From positions 153,819,921 to 153,883,920 of the forward strand of contig NC_081556.1 in assembly GCF_963082655.1 (NCBI RefSeq): a stretch of DNA of 64,000 nucleotides, read 5' to 3'. This document shows positions 11,084-23,952 of this stretch, in pieces. Numbering within the stretch: the first letter of the stretch is position 1; every line of letters begins with the position of its first letter. The position numbers and the translations under genes were made by a program. This DNA comes from Stomoxys calcitrans. Lineage: Eukaryota > Arthropoda > Insecta > Diptera > Muscidae. Below the pieces are notes generated by a model. It saw only the letters and a list, made by a program, of their open reading frames with translations. It made no database searches and was not told where the DNA came from.

Positions 11084-12090
11084 TTTTTTTATAAAATGTG
11101 TCTTTCTAAAAAATTTCGTTTGCAATATTGCCTCTTAAGGAAATTTCATTAAAATTTTGCCTTTAACTTAAATTTTATATTGTCCACCCTATCAATAATG
11201 GTTTCAATGCATTTAGTGTCGCAGCATGTTTTCCTAAATTTGTACGCAAGCGTTTGCGACTAACTATGAGTTTAGATGCCATTGAGCGTTCAAATCGGAG
11301 ATATATTGTCGTATGAAATACATTTTCGGTTAAACATACATAGCACACACACGTACATACATGTGTAGGTATGTAGGTACGAGTACTATGTACCAGATCG
11401 ATTCGTACATATGCATTACTTTATTCCTAGGCAATTAATCAAAATGGACACTTGTGTATTGCGTGCTATTGCTCAATTAATATCCAGCTACAAGCTTAGA
11501 TTTGTGTATGCGGATGTCTTGTTGCATTGTTGTTGCCTATTTCGCTGTAACTGATGCGATGCTTGGCTGTGTGGCTTGATCTCTCGCTCTGGCTGTGTCC
11601 CAAAACCAAAGTGTTAAGCCGCATCCCCGTATATTAAAATGTCAAGACAGAACGTGGGACGTAAAACAATTACCCCGAAAAAACGACTGCACATACATCA
11701 TAGATTGTGAAACTCTATTAAAAATTACAACAAGAATTGCGTTAGCTGTTCCTTCGCCCCATCTACCCCATCGCTGCGCTATGCAAGCAGGGAAAATATG
11801 ATTTTAGAAAGTTGGCAAAAATAGTAGTAGAAGTAGCAGCATTGATTTAAATTTCATATTAAGTTTCTTTTGTATAATTCCAGTGGCAGAGTATATTAAG
11901 TTAGGGTTTTGCTTTAGCTAAACCTCTAAGCTATTCAAGATTTATTGCCTTCAGTTGCAAATAGGTTCTCATGCCAAGGATTGTCTTTCAAAAGAACTAA
12001 AGTTATAATTTAAGTTGGGCATGTAATTTAAAACAAAAGACTTAAGACACGAACATATGAAAGAAATTTAATAACTAAGCACCGCATTTT
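11084..12090. other. Mostly unique AT-rich DNA
   Basis: Near 11084-11180 there are degenerate words like those of the 29-bp array (AATTTCATTAAAATTTTG). Short CA/GT-rich stretches lie near 11340-11400. No gene seen. Confidence 0.5.
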
Positions 12091-12205
12091 GTATACCCAC
12101 CACCATAGCATAGTGGGTATATTCATTAAGTCATTCCGTTTGCAACACAACGAAATATCAATTTGCGACCCTAGAAAGTATGTATATTTCGGATAGTCGA
12201 AAAAC

Positions 12206-14830
12206 CAGTGCTGATGTTTTTGGTAGGTAACTACCAAAATTGGTAGGTTTTTATTCTCATGGTAGGTTGGAAGGCTAACCAAAATTTTTGGTAGGTTTTC
12301 CAAACATGTAAATTCCAATCTAATTACTGAAAATAAACCGCAGGGGATAACTCAAAATTAATTCACTTCTTGTGGTTTCTGCGTATTCGTTATGAATGCA
12401 TAACATGTATGTTGAGAGATCAAACACTGTTACAAGGGGTCTCACTTTTTTAAATTTCGGTAAGTTCTGGCGTAAGTTCTGATATTGAATTGTAACTGGT
12501 ACGAGTGTTAAGGGATCTCTTTCGAATTTCGTAAATATTGGGTAGGAAATGTGGCTTTGAGCCTTCTCCGGTGGCAAGTATAAAAACACTAGCTGACCCG
12601 GGCCCGCTCCGATGCGCCTTCTTTAACTTTATATGGAACAAAAGTTTCCTTGGAATATTTATTTTCGACAATAACAGATCTTTTAGTGAAATACCATGCT
12701 ACGAAAATAGTATATTGCTTGACTAACAGTTTAACAATATAAGTGCCTTTATCTGAATCTCATATGATCTTTATTGGTTTGGGTGTAAGGTGTACTCCAT
12801 TCTTAAAATATTTCTTTTCAGCCCAATATTCTCATGATGTCTAATTTAGTGGTGTTTTCGGAAGAGAGGTGGTCCCCCAGATACTTGGCCCTGAAAAATA
12901 TCAGCATCGTCCTCTTCTCTCAAATACCATTTATTCAAACCCCATATTGCCATTGGCTTAAGAGGAGTTTACATGATGAGGCGTCCCCCAAACACATGGC
13001 CCCAAAATAGGTTATCAAATTCGTTTTCTAATCTCGAATATCTTTCATTTGAGCCTCATATTGGCATGGTCGAAAAATTTTTACCCGCGGGGGGGTGTTT
13101 TGGAGATGGGGTGATGCCCTAGATACATTGTCCTACATTTGGATATCAAATTCGTATTCTACTCCCAAATACCTGTATTTGAGCCCCATATTGCGATGGT
13201 CATTAAAAAATTGCTGTTTGTGTGGTATTTTGGGATAGACCCCCAGAAAATTGGTCCCGAAATGGGTATCAATTCTTGCTCTACCCCCATTTAAGCTCCA
13301 CATTGTCATGGTCGGTAAATATGCCCGATTTAGGGGTGTTTTGGGGAGTGGGGTGGTCCCCCAAACACTAAGCCCGGAAAATATATCATCAACGTGCTCT
13401 AATCTCGTATAACTATATAGCATTTATTTGAACCCCATATTGCCATTGCCCTCAAAATTGAATATCAAATTCATTTTCTAATCTCATTTAAACTCCTTAT
13501 TGCAAAAGTCAGCAAATGTGTCCGGTTTGGGGTATTGGCCCTTAAAACTATGAATATTTAGTTCCAATCTTTTTAAGATCCAAATTGTCTTGGTGAGCAA
13601 ATACGTCCTATTTGGGGGTTGTAATGGTGGTGGGACGTCCGCTAGACAGTTGGCCCCTAATGTTGATATCAGATATAGGGTCTACTCCTACATACCTTTA
13701 ATTTGAGCCCCATATCTCCATAGTCGGCAAACATGACCGGCTTGGAGGTGTTTTGGGGGATGGGCGGCCACTTAGTGAGTTGACTTTGAAAATATATATC
13801 AGATTCGTGTTCTACTGTAAAACCCCTCTATTGGAGCCTCATATTGCAATAGTCAGCAAATATTTCCTACTTGGGTGGTGTTGTTGGGGTGGGGTGGTCC
13901 TATAGACACTTTTCCCGAATATTGATATTAAATTCGTGCTTTACTCCCAAAGACCTTTCATTTGAGCCCTATATTGTTATGGTCGTAAATTTGTCCCCTT
14001 TGGTGAGCGTTTTTGGTGAGAGGCGGCCCCCCAAACACTTGGTCCCATATTTGTATATCAGATTCGTATTCTGCATTCAAATACCTTTTATTTAAGCCCC
14101 ATATCCCCATGGTCAATAAAAAAGTCCTGTTTGGGGGGTGTTTTGGGAAAGGGGTGGATTCCCAGAAACTTGGTCCCACATTTGGATATCAGATTCGTCT
14201 TTTACTCCCAATTACCTTTCATTTGAGTCCCATATTGGCATGGTCGGTAAATATGTCCGATTTAGTGGTGTTTTGGGGCTTGGGGTGGTCCCCCTAGCAC
14301 TTGGTCCGACAATTGGATATCAGATACGTTTTCTTATCCTTAATACCTTTCATTTGAGTCCCATATTGTCGTGATTGTTCTAAATATATGTTTGGTAGGT
14401 TTTAGGGTGGGGCAGCCCCCCTAGGTACCCCATCCGAAATTTGGATACCAAATTTTTATTTTAAGATACTACATGAGAGCACACAAAATTTCGCTTAAAT
14501 CGCACCACCCATCTCCGAGATCTGGCGTTTCTGAAAATTAGGGTAGGGGGGAAGGTCCGTCCCCCCTTCAGATATCAAAAAATGTAGTACCCTATTTTCA
14601 CCACGGGGCTATTATGCACCATCTGTGAAAATTTCAAGAAAATCGGTTCAGCCGTTCCTGAGTCTATAAGGAACACACAAACATACAAACCTACAAACAA
14701 ACACAAATTGATTTTTATACATAAGATACCGCATTTTTGGCTTGTAGAACATTTGGTAGATTTTGGTCGAGTTTGGTAGGATTTGTCTTTAAATTTTGGT
14801 AGGAAATAATTTTCTTGAGTGACAGCACTG
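12206..14830. mobile_element. Non-autonomous hAT-like element inside the DINE, itself interrupted
   Basis: It starts CAGTGCTG (12206-12213) and ends CAGCACTG (14823-14830), a perfect 8-bp terminal inverted repeat of the CAG type seen in hAT transposons. Subterminal DNA carries repeated GGTAGGTTT words on both sides. The right flank GATTTAAC is the probable 8-bp target duplication; the left copy is degenerate. Without the nested Helitron it would be about 490 bp. No transposase is present. Confidence 0.65.
12589..14726 (-). mobile_element. Complete non-autonomous Helitron, about 2.1 kb
   Basis: Read on the minus strand it begins TCTTATGTATAAAAATC at 14726, preceded by A, and ends GGGCCCGGGTCAGCTAG at 12589, followed by T. 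This is the A|TC...CTAG|T pattern of canonical Helitron insertion, with a GC-rich palindromic stretch before CTAG. The body is about a dozen GC-rich modules of 110-130 bp (CATTTGAGCCCCATATT, GGGGGTGTTTTGGGG). There is no Rep/helicase frame, so it depends on a partner in trans. Confidence 0.8.
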
Positions 14831-15708
14831 GATTTAACGATGTCCGTGTGTCTGTCCGTCCGTCTGTTGTGATCACTCTAGAGTATTAAAAAACTGAGAT
14901 ATTGAGCTGAAATTTGACACAGATACGTCTTTTTAATGCACGCTGGTTAAGTTCTTGAAAGGGCCAAATAGGGCCATATATAGCTGCTATATGGACCGAT
15001 CTGCCGATAAAGAGTGTAAAGCCCATAAATGCTTTATTTTTTAACCAATTTTGATGAAATTTGAAACGGTGAGTTGTTTTGAGCCTCTCGATATTTGACC
15101 TTAATATGGTTCAGACCGGACTTTATTTAGATATAGCTGCCATATAGACCGATCTGCCGATAAAGGGTCTAACGCCGATAAAAGCTTTATTTTTTATCCG
15201 ATTTCTGATTGAAACAGTGGGTTGTTTTGAGCCTCATGACATACGACCTAAATATGGTTCAGATCGGATTGTATTTAGATGTAGCTGCTTATAGACCGAT
15301 CTGCCGACAAAGGTTCTAAACCCCATAAATGCTTTACTTTTTATACGATTTCGCTGAAATTTGAAACAGCGAGTTTTTTGATTTATTGAAATTTGATACA
15401 GTGAGTAGTTTTAGACCTCCCAACATTCGACCCAAATATGGGTCAGATTGGACTATATTTGGATACAGGTATCATACAGACCGATCTGCCGAAAAAGGGC
15501 CTGAAGCCCATAAACACTTTGTTTATTACCCAATTTGGCTGAAATTTGAAACAGAGAGTTGTTTTGAGCCTCTCGACATCCAACCAGCATATGGTCCAGG
15601 TCAGGTTATATTAAGATATAGCTGCGTATGGTAGTGGAGTTGTTATAAAAGAGAATGGTGGTGGGTATCCAAAGTTCGGCACGGACAAACTTAACACGTT
15701 TTTACTTG

Positions 15709-16484
15709 TTTTTAGTTGATTTAAAATGTTCTTAGTGAAATTTATACATTCATGCAAATACAGAATGCGAGTTAGAACAGAGTTGAGTTTCGTCCTTTCA
15801 AAATTACTCGCACATAGGGATACGTTTCATTTTAAAAATGACATTGATCTCATAATTTAGTTTTCAGTCAAAAATTTAAAAACAAACAGACCACATTAAT
15901 GTTAGAGGAAGTGTTGGGAGGTAAACATGTCTGCAATGAATACTGTTCACCAAGGTTTGAATAATGCCGCTGTTTCTTGTTGTGTTTTTTAACTTGAATA
16001 CTCCTGCAACAATACAGTGAACAGTTACATGAGCTTCACTGAGTCTTATTGATAGTCCCAATCTTATCTTGGTTTTAGTTCATCTACATTTGTACCATGT
16101 CACCCGTTTTCTTTGGTTATATTTCATAGTTGCGGCATAACTGACCTTTTGCATTTAACAATAGGCCTGGTCCTGGCAGTTCTTCTATTTTGCTTTTTAT
16201 CTCTCTTTAATGTCACATTAAATCTAGCAAAATTTGAACTTATGAAAACTATAAATATTTTTAATGCTCTCCTTTTGCTTGCTGCGACATGAAGGTTGCT
16301 TTGGCTGTCGCCCCAACTGAATCTGATGAAAACGAGGTTAAGCCTTAAACTGTAATTCTGCTGTATATACGCATACTGCTGTGTCTATTTGTACATAAGG
16401 GTATGCCAGAAATAGTACTTGAGGTATTTCTATCATTCCGAACCATTCAATACCAAACGAGGTTTCAGACAAGGAGACAGCTTA
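15709..16484. other. Unique DNA, no gene seen
   Basis: AT-rich sequence without repeat signature or convincing coding frame. Confidence 0.5.
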
Positions 16485-17315
16485 TCGTGTGATCAATGAT
16501 AATCGAGAGACCGGTTTAAATGGTTGTTGGAAGTCATAACAGAACACAATGTGCAAAATTTTACCTAAATCGGACAAAAATTGCGGCTTCCAGGAGCTAA
16601 AGATGTCAAATCGGGAGATCGGTTTATATGGGAGCCATATCAGGTTATGGACCAGTTCGGACCGTGCTTGACACCATTGTTGGAAGTCACAACGGAACAC
16701 CACATGTAAAATTTCAGCCCAATCTGACAAAAATTGAGGGCGAAAGAAGTCAAATAGGGAGATCGGTTTATATAGGAGCTATATCAGGCTATAGACCGAT
16801 TTAGACCGTACTTTGCCCAGTTATTGGAAGTCAAATCGGGAGATCGGTCAAATATGAGAGATATATCAAGTTATAGATCGATTTAGACCGTACTTGGCAC
16901 AGCTGTTGGAAATCATAACAGAACACTACATGAAAAAATTCAGCCAAATAGGACAAAAATTTGCGTCTTGTAAGGGCTCAAGAAACAAAATCGGGCGATG
17001 AGTTTATATGGGAGCTATATCAGGTTATAGACCGATTTAGACCGTACTTGGCACAGTTGTTGAAGGTCACCACATGTAAAATTTCAGCCCAATCGGACAA
17101 AAATTGAGGGCGCAAGAAGTCGAATCAGTAAATATTTGTGCAAAATTTAAAGCGCCTAGCTCTACGCGATGATTTCGACAAACGGACGGGCGGACAGCAA
17201 TGGCTAGATTGGCTCAGAACGTCGAAACGATCAGGAACATATATACTTTATGGGGTGTTAGACGAATATGTTGGGGTGTTACAAACGGAATGACTAGATT
17301 AGTACACCCTCATCA
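16485..17315 (-). mobile_element. DINE-1-like family B element, 5' end present
   Basis: Minus-oriented units (GATCGGTTTATATGGGAGC, AAATTTCAGCCCAATC) lead into a short GTCY stretch (17187-17200), the core GAACATATATACTTTATGGG and the 5' terminus in reverse (GTTACAAACGGAATGACTAG, then GTACACCC). The 3' hairpin is not seen. Confidence 0.75.
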
Positions 17316-17486
17316 AAGCAACGGTTCTGATTGGTTTTGACTTGGCAAAATCCAGGCTTGTCTTGATCTTCCTTCATCTCAAATGTGGACACAAACCTCC
17401 CCGCGGTGTCAACTAGGTAGCTACCTTTAACAACCGTTAAAGGTAGTGAGATACAATGTGCCACTAGTTCACCTATAGAACGATAA

Positions 17487-19748
17487 CAAGTAAAAAGTCA
17501 CATTGGATACCCACCATCTCGGGTGTATATGTAAACCCCTTTGCGCCACAATCTGATGAAAATTGGAAAACTCGTGCACCCAAATTCACATTTGGTGCAT
17601 ATTTCACAGATGGTGCATAATGATCCCGTGGTGAAAATAGGGTACTACATTTTTTGATATCTGAAGGGGGGGCGGACCCTCCCCCTTACCCTAATTTTCA
17701 GAAACGCCAGATCTCGGAGATGGGTGGTGCGATTTAAGCGAAATTTGGTGTGCTCTCATATAGAACCCTAAAAATATAAATTTGGTGTCCAAATTTCGGA
17801 TGGGGTACCTAGGGGGGCCGCCCCACCCTAAAACCTACCAAACATATATTGACACCAACCACGACAATATGGGACTCAAATGAAAGGTATTTAGGATACG
17901 AAAACGTATCTGATATCTAATTGTCGGGCTAAGTGCTAGGTGGACCACCCCAACCCCCAAAACACCCCCAAGTCGGACATATTTACCGACCATGGCAATA
18001 TAAGACTCAAATGAAGGGTATTTGCGAGTAAAATACGATTCTGACATCCAAATGTGGGACCACGTTTCTGGGGGTCCACATCTTTCCCAAAACACCCCCC
18101 AAACAGGACTTTTTTACTGACCATGAGAATATGGGGCTCAAATTAAAGGGTTTTCAGTGTAGAATTCGAATCTGATATACAAATATGAGATCAAGTGTTT
18201 GGGGGGCCGCCTCTCTCAAAAAACACCCCCCAAAGGGGACAAATTTACGACCATAGCCATATGGGGCTCAAATGAAAGGTCTTTGGGAGTAAAGAACGAA
18301 TCTGATATCAATATTCGGGAAAATTGCCTATGGGGCCATCCCACAACACCACCCAACCCCCGAAACACCATTAAATAGGACATATACCGGTCATGGTAAT
18401 ATGGGACTCAAATGAAAGGTATTTGCAAATACAATACGAATCTGATATCCAAATGTGGGACCAAGTTTCTGGCGTCCACCCCTTTCCCAAAACACCCCCC
18501 AAACAGGACTTTTTTACTGACCATGGGAATATGGGGCTTAATTAAAAGGTATTTGAATGCCGAATACGAATATGATATCCAAATATGTGACCAAGTGTTT
18601 GGGGGGCCGCCTCTCCCCCAAAACATCCCCAAAGGGGACAAATTTACGACTATAGCCATATGGCGCTCAAATGAAAGGTCTTTGGGAGTAAAGCACGAAT
18701 TTGATATCAATATTCGGGAAAAGTATATATGGGGCCATCCCACCTCCACAACACCACCCACATAGGAAGTATTTGTTGACTATTGCAATATGAGGCTCAA
18801 ATGAGAGTGGTTTTAGAGTAGAACACAAATCTGATATATATTTTCAAGGCCAACTCACTGAGTGGCCGCCCATCCCCCAAAACACCCCCCAAGCCGGTCA
18901 TGTTTGCCGACTATGGAAATATGGGGCTCAAATTATAGGTATGTGGGAGTAGACCACGTATCTGATATCAACATTAGGGGCCAACTGTCTAGGGGACGTC
19001 CCACCACCATAACAACCCCCAAATAGGACGTATTTGCTCACCAAGACAATTTGGGTCTTCAAGAGAATGGAACTAAATATTCATAGTTTTTAGGACCAAT
19101 ACCCCAAACCGGATATATTTGCTGACTTTTGCAATAAGGAGTTTAAATGAGATTTGAAAACGAATTTGATATCCAATTTTGAGGGCAATGGCAATATGGA
19201 GTTCAAATAAATGATATATAGATATATGAGAATAGACAGCGTTATTGATATATTTTCCGGGCTTAGTGTTTGGGCGACACCACAATCCCCAAAACACCCC
19301 TAAATCGGGCATATTTACCGACCATGACAATGTGGGGCTTAAATGAAAGGTATTGAGGGGTAGAGCAAGAATTGATACCCACTATCGGGACCAATTTTCT
19401 GAGGGTCTACCCCTTTCCCAAAATACCCCACAAACATCAAAGAAAAAGAAGGCGCAGCGGAGCGGGCCCGGCTCAGCTAGTCGGTCTATATAGCAACCCT
19501 TCAAGAACTTTACCAGCGTGCATCAAAAAGACGTATCTGTGCCAAATTTCAGCTCAATATCTCAATTTCTGAGGGCTATAGACTGATTACAACAGACGGA
19601 CAGACTCACGGACATCGTTTAATCGTCTTAGAATTTGAGGACGATCCGAAATATATATATTTTGTAGGGTTGGAAATTGATATTTCGATGTTTTGCAAAC
19701 GGAATGACTTAATGAATATACCCCCTATCATACGGTGGTGGGTATCAT
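17487..19748 (-). mobile_element. DINE-1-like family A element carrying a Helitron
   Basis: The minus-strand 3' terminal CTTG is at 17487-17490 (plus-strand CAAG). The 5' core and terminus lie at 19481-19748 in reverse (AACGGAATGACTTAATGAAT, GGTGGTGGGTAT). The core belongs to the same variant as 12091-15708. The usual TTCGGCCCGGCCGAA hairpin before CTTG is missing. The middle is occupied by a Helitron. Confidence 0.75.
17613..19480 (+). mobile_element. 5'-truncated Helitron inside a DINE
   Basis: GC-rich modules as in 12589-14726, ending GGAGCGGGCCCGGCTCAG then CTAG at 19477-19480, followed by T. The 5' TC end is absent: homology to the complete copy breaks off near 17613. It lies opposite in orientation to its host DINE, as at 12091-15708, but at a different site. 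Confidence 0.75.
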
Positions 19749-19913
19749 ATAGCCGTCGTCGCTCGATGTTTAGATAGAGATTTTTCGTTAACTCCGAGTT
19801 GTGTTAACCATATTTGGAACTCACACTACATGAGGTATAAATCAAAGTTTGATATAGTTGCTTTATAAAGCCACCTACTGAAGATTCAAAAAGCTAAAGT
19901 TCACACAAAAATA

Positions 19914-20150
19914 TTGCTTGCCCAAAAAGTAATTGCGGATTTTTTAAAAGAAAGTAAATGCATTTTTAATAAAACTTGGAATGAACTTTGATCAAATATA
20001 CTTTTTTTACACTTTTTTTCTAAAGCAAGCTAAAAGTAACAGCTGATAACTGACAGAAGAAAGAATGCAATTACAGAGTCACAAGCTGTGAAAAAAATTT
20101 GTCAACGCCGACTATATGAAAAATCCGCGATTACTTTTTGGGCAACCCAA
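19914..20150. mobile_element. mariner-derived MITE, copy 1
   Basis: A 237-bp element with about 32-bp terminal inverted repeats of the TTGGGTTGCCCAAAAAGTAA type (left end has TTGCTTGCCC) and TA on both sides (19912-19913, 20151-20152). The ends resemble the mellifera subfamily of mariner. Internal words include CAGCTGATAACTGACAGAAG and CACAAGCTGTGAAAAAA. It codes for nothing. Confidence 0.85.
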
Positions 20151-20152
20151 TA

Positions 20153-21880
20153 GATGACATTTCCATTTCTTTACATTGCCACACTCTAGTGTTTATGCAA
20201 ATTTTTAAAGATGTGATACCAGCGTTGTTGTTTTTTTTTTTTATGGAGTACACATTCATGAATCGCTTGACCGGCCACCTTCTGGTTGTACCCATGTAAC
20301 ATTGTCACAATCTGTGATTCATTGTGTGTTAGCACAGTTGGACAACACTTTCATATCCCATACATAAGTACAAGTACAACTTTCTGGCCAATACCACCAA
20401 AGGGGTCCAACCAGGCAAAGGCACATAGGATCGGACATGGACATGGAAGCGGGCATACATTAATCCCCAAACATCTGTCTGTATGTACAATACACGAAGA
20501 AGTATGTCCTCGTTTTGGGCATGGTAAATACATAAATAAAATTGTCTCCTGGGTGTTGAGAATATAAATAAATTATGTTATCGCACACACCATGGCCCAA
20601 AGACGGGGAAGATATACAACATACCAAAATAAAATCTATGTTTGACTTGAAGTCGTTGATTAATTCGTTCAGATACAAAGATATATATTTGTCGCTTATA
20701 CATTCAGAAATGCACAAACCTATAGATAGTTACATATACATGCATATGCATAGTACGCCAATGCCAACACTACGTCTTATGTCTTGCCAACCAGCTGGAC
20801 AAAAGGCACAGAAATAAGGCCAGCGGCACAGAGAGTGAGAGAGAGGAGGAAAAACGCTAACAAAGATTTCTGGAGATTACAAAACACGGCAACAGTAACA
20901 AATTCTAATTATTATTCATGAAAAATACCTTATAAATCTCCATTGAGATCTGCAAGAGATTAGGTTGTTTTACAAACTTATCTGCCCATAGTTGTGATCG
21001 TCACATGCCGTTCCTTCCGCTCCTCCAAGAAAATTCTGCCTGCCATGTACACAAAACAAAACAAAACCAAGCTTACATGAACTGAAAATCACTTGAATAA
21101 ATAGATTTGTTCGAACCGATGACATGTTACTTATGTTACCAACATCCCCAACAGCCACAGTCATCCTGGCAAGGCCACTTAATGATGTGTAGAGTACTGC
21201 GAATGACTGATGACTTTAGTCATTTATTATAACTTTAATTGTGCGAATGTAGCCACAACAGCCACATCAGACAACAGCTCAAACTCAAACTCAAACAAAA
21301 CATCGACATCAGTGACAACGAAAATTTTGCCATTGCCGGCTTACACACACAACCAAAGCAATCTAGGCAATTGTTAAAATACTTTAGTGGCTATTTTACA
21401 GGGGAGAGCTTATGATCATGTCACGGCTGAAGGGGCTGGCTCAAAGGAATAATATCCAAATTGCGGTTGTTAAAGTATGATTATTAACTGGTGAAGCTCT
21501 GACTTTATATACAAAACCATGTGGTCCACCTTCCTTCTTGTCTCCTCCCAGAGGGCTTTCAGTTGTTGAGTGTTGTGTGTGTGTGTGTGTTGCCAGTGAG
21601 AAAACAATTATCTTCACTTCCTTGGAAAACCCAGTGGAAAAGAATCAATTACAAGGCAGTACCTTTGAGTGCTTTAAGCCATCTTTAAAGTTAAATCACA
21701 TCTGCCAAGTGAATTTACTTAACACATCAAACATTTCCATTAGTGCTGACTAGGAAGCGATGGGTAAGTTTATAAGGGGCTAGGTCGTAACGTGATAATA
21801 CCTTACGCTTTCGTCGATATAGAAGAGGTGCTAACTTATGGTACCACCAAAATCAAAAAAAAAATTGAAAATTGTTATTC
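20153..21880. other. Unique DNA with simple repeats
   Basis: A poly-T run lies near 20229-20242, a GA-rich stretch near 20828-20850 and (GT)n near 21570-21592. Short frames up to 93 codons have no recognisable domain. Confidence 0.5.
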
Positions 21881-22012
21881 AAAATAGCAAAAATGTTTGC
21901 TAAAACAACATTTTTTGTTTTTTTTTTTTTAAAAAGGGGAAAGCAGACATTATTGCTATTTCGGCAAAATAGTACTGCTGTTTTAGCAAACATTTCGTAC
22001 TGCTATTTTAGC
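21881..22012. repeat. Fold-back (inverted repeat) sequence
   Basis: AAATGTTTGCTAAAACA at 21891-21907 is the exact reverse complement of 21979-21995, with a spacer of about 70 bp, and imperfect pairing extends outwards (AAAATAGCA with TGCTATTTT). It may be a decayed fold-back MITE; there is no clear target duplication. Confidence 0.6.
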
Positions 22013-22278
22013 TAACAAAACCTGTTTTAAAAACAAAAATCTGCTAAAATATTGAAAAAAATTCTGAAATGAAAAAAATGTTTGATTTTTATTATTATTT
22101 ATTAATAATTTATTAATAATCATGACAAATTATGTTCCCTGCAGAGGATAGCTATGAATTGGTAGGTGGCCGCAATGCCTATGGCTTTGCTAGAGTGGGT
22201 ACTAGTAGAGCAATATCGCCAATTTGATCGCTCTACTGGTGCCCACATTGTCATGGCTACTGGTTTTATAGCTCATTT

Positions 22279-23672
22279 TTATACCCACCACCGAAGGATG
22301 GTGGCATATTTTGTCATTCCGTTTGCAACACATCGAAATATCCATTTCAGACCCTATAAAGTATATATATTCTTGATCAGCGTATAAATCTAAGACGATC
22401 TACCCTTGCCTGTCCGTTTGTCTGTTGAAATCACGCTACAGTCTTTAAAAATAGAGATATTGAGCTGGAACTTTGCACAGATTTCTTTTTTTGTCCATAA
22501 ACAGGTTAAGTTCGAAAATGGGCTATATCCTACTATATCTTGATATAGCCCCCATATAGACCGATCCGCCGATTTAGGGTCTTAGGCCCATAAAAGACAC
22601 ATTTATTATCCGATTCAGCTGAAATTTGGGACAGTGAGTTGTGTTAGGCCCTTCGACATCCTTCGTCAATTTGACCCAGATCGGTTCAGATTTGGATATA
22701 GCTGCCATATAGACCGACCCTCCGATTTAGGGTCTTAGGCCCATAAAAGACACATTTATTATCCGATTCAGCCGAAATTTGGGACAGTGAGTTGTGTTAG
22801 GCCCTTCGACATTCTTCTTAATTTTGGGCCAGATCGGTCCAGATTTGTATATAGCTGCCATATAGACCGATCTCTCGATTTAAGGTTATGGGCCCATAAA
22901 AGCCACATTTATTATCCGATTTAGCTGAAATTTGGGACAGTGAGTTGTGTTAGGCCCTTCGACATTCTTCGTCAATTTGGCCCAGATCGGTTCAGATTTG
23001 GATAGAGCAGCCATATAGACCGACCCTCCGATTTATGGTCTTAGACCCATAAAAGCCACATTTAAATATTATCCCATTTTGCTGAAATTTGGGATAGTGA
23101 GTTCTCTTAGGCTCTTTGACATTGTTATTAAATTTGATTCTGATCGGTCCAGATTTGGATATAGCTACCATATAGACCGATCTCTCGATTTAGAGTTTTG
23201 GGCCCATAAAAGGCGCAATTTATTTTTCGATGTCGCCGAAATTTTGGACAGTGAGTTAAGCCCTTTGACATACTTCTGCAATATGGCACAGATCGGTCCA
23301 GATTTGGATATAGCTGCCATATACACCGATCTCTCGATTTAGAGTTTTGGGCCCATAAAAGGCGCATTTATTTTTTGATGTCCCTAAAATTTAAGACAGT
23401 GAGTTGTTTTGGGCCCTTCGACGTCCTTCTTTAATTTGGCCCAGATCGGTCCAGATTTGAATACAGCTGCCATATAGACCGATCTATCGATTTAAGGTTT
23501 TGGGCCCATAAAAGGGGCAGTGATAATCCGATTTTACTGAAATTTGACACAGTGACTTATGTTAGGCTATTCGACATCCATGTCGTATATGGTTCAGATT
23601 GGTTTTTTTAGATATAGCTACTAAAAATACCAATATTTTGTTATACACAATTGAACAGTGACTTGTACTAAT
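22279..23672 (+). mobile_element. DINE-1-like family A element, 3' end displaced
   Basis: It begins TTATACCC at 22279 with an intact core and short GTCY stretch, then tandem units of about 150 bp. It is cut at ACTTGTACTAATTA, where a mariner MITE is inserted; its own 3' hairpin and CTTG are not found after the MITE. Confidence 0.8.
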
Positions 23673-23674
23673 TA

Positions 23675-23831
23675 TTGGGTTGCCCAAAAAGTAATTGCCG
23701 ATTTTTCATATAGTCGGCGTTGACAAATTTTTTCACAGCTTGTGACTCTGTAATTGCATTCTTTCTTCTGTCAGTTATCAGCTGTTACCTTTAGCTTGCT
23801 TTAGAAAAAAAGTGTAAAAAAAGTATATTTG
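23675..23831. mobile_element. mariner-derived MITE, copy 2, truncated
   Basis: It starts TTGGGTTGCCCAAAAAGTAA after TA and matches copy 4 up to AAAAAAAGTATATTTG, where it stops and joins a DINE-B fragment. The second inverted repeat is lost, so a deletion fused the two elements. Confidence 0.8.
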
Positions 23832-23952
23832 TAGGGGCTCAAGAAGCAAAATCAGGAGATCGGTTTATGTGGGAGCTGTAACAAGCTATTGATCGATTCA
23901 GACCATATTAGACACGTATGTTGAAGGAATTGCGCCCTCTAGAGACTGAGGC
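23832..23952 (-). mobile_element. DINE-1-like family B fragment
   Basis: One unit in minus orientation (GGGGCTCAAGAAGCAAAATC, GAATTGCGCCCTCTAGAG), fused to the truncated MITE on the left and a Helitron fragment on the right. Confidence 0.6.

Larger units (their letters stand above)
12091..15708 (+). mobile_element. DINE-1-like family A element, interrupted
   Basis: The 5' end GTATACCCACCACC and core run from 12091 to 12205. The element resumes at 14831 with GATTTAACGATGTCCGTG and continues through tandem units to AACTTAACACGTTTTTACTTG at 15708. Removing 12206-14830 restores the usual DINE order (compare the uninterrupted 43980-44015). So this is one DINE split by later insertions. Confidence 0.8.

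Noticed and set aside
18408..18765. Two 117-codon frames on opposite strands over the same DNA
   Set aside because: Both lie in Helitron modules and mirror each other; no family resemblance.
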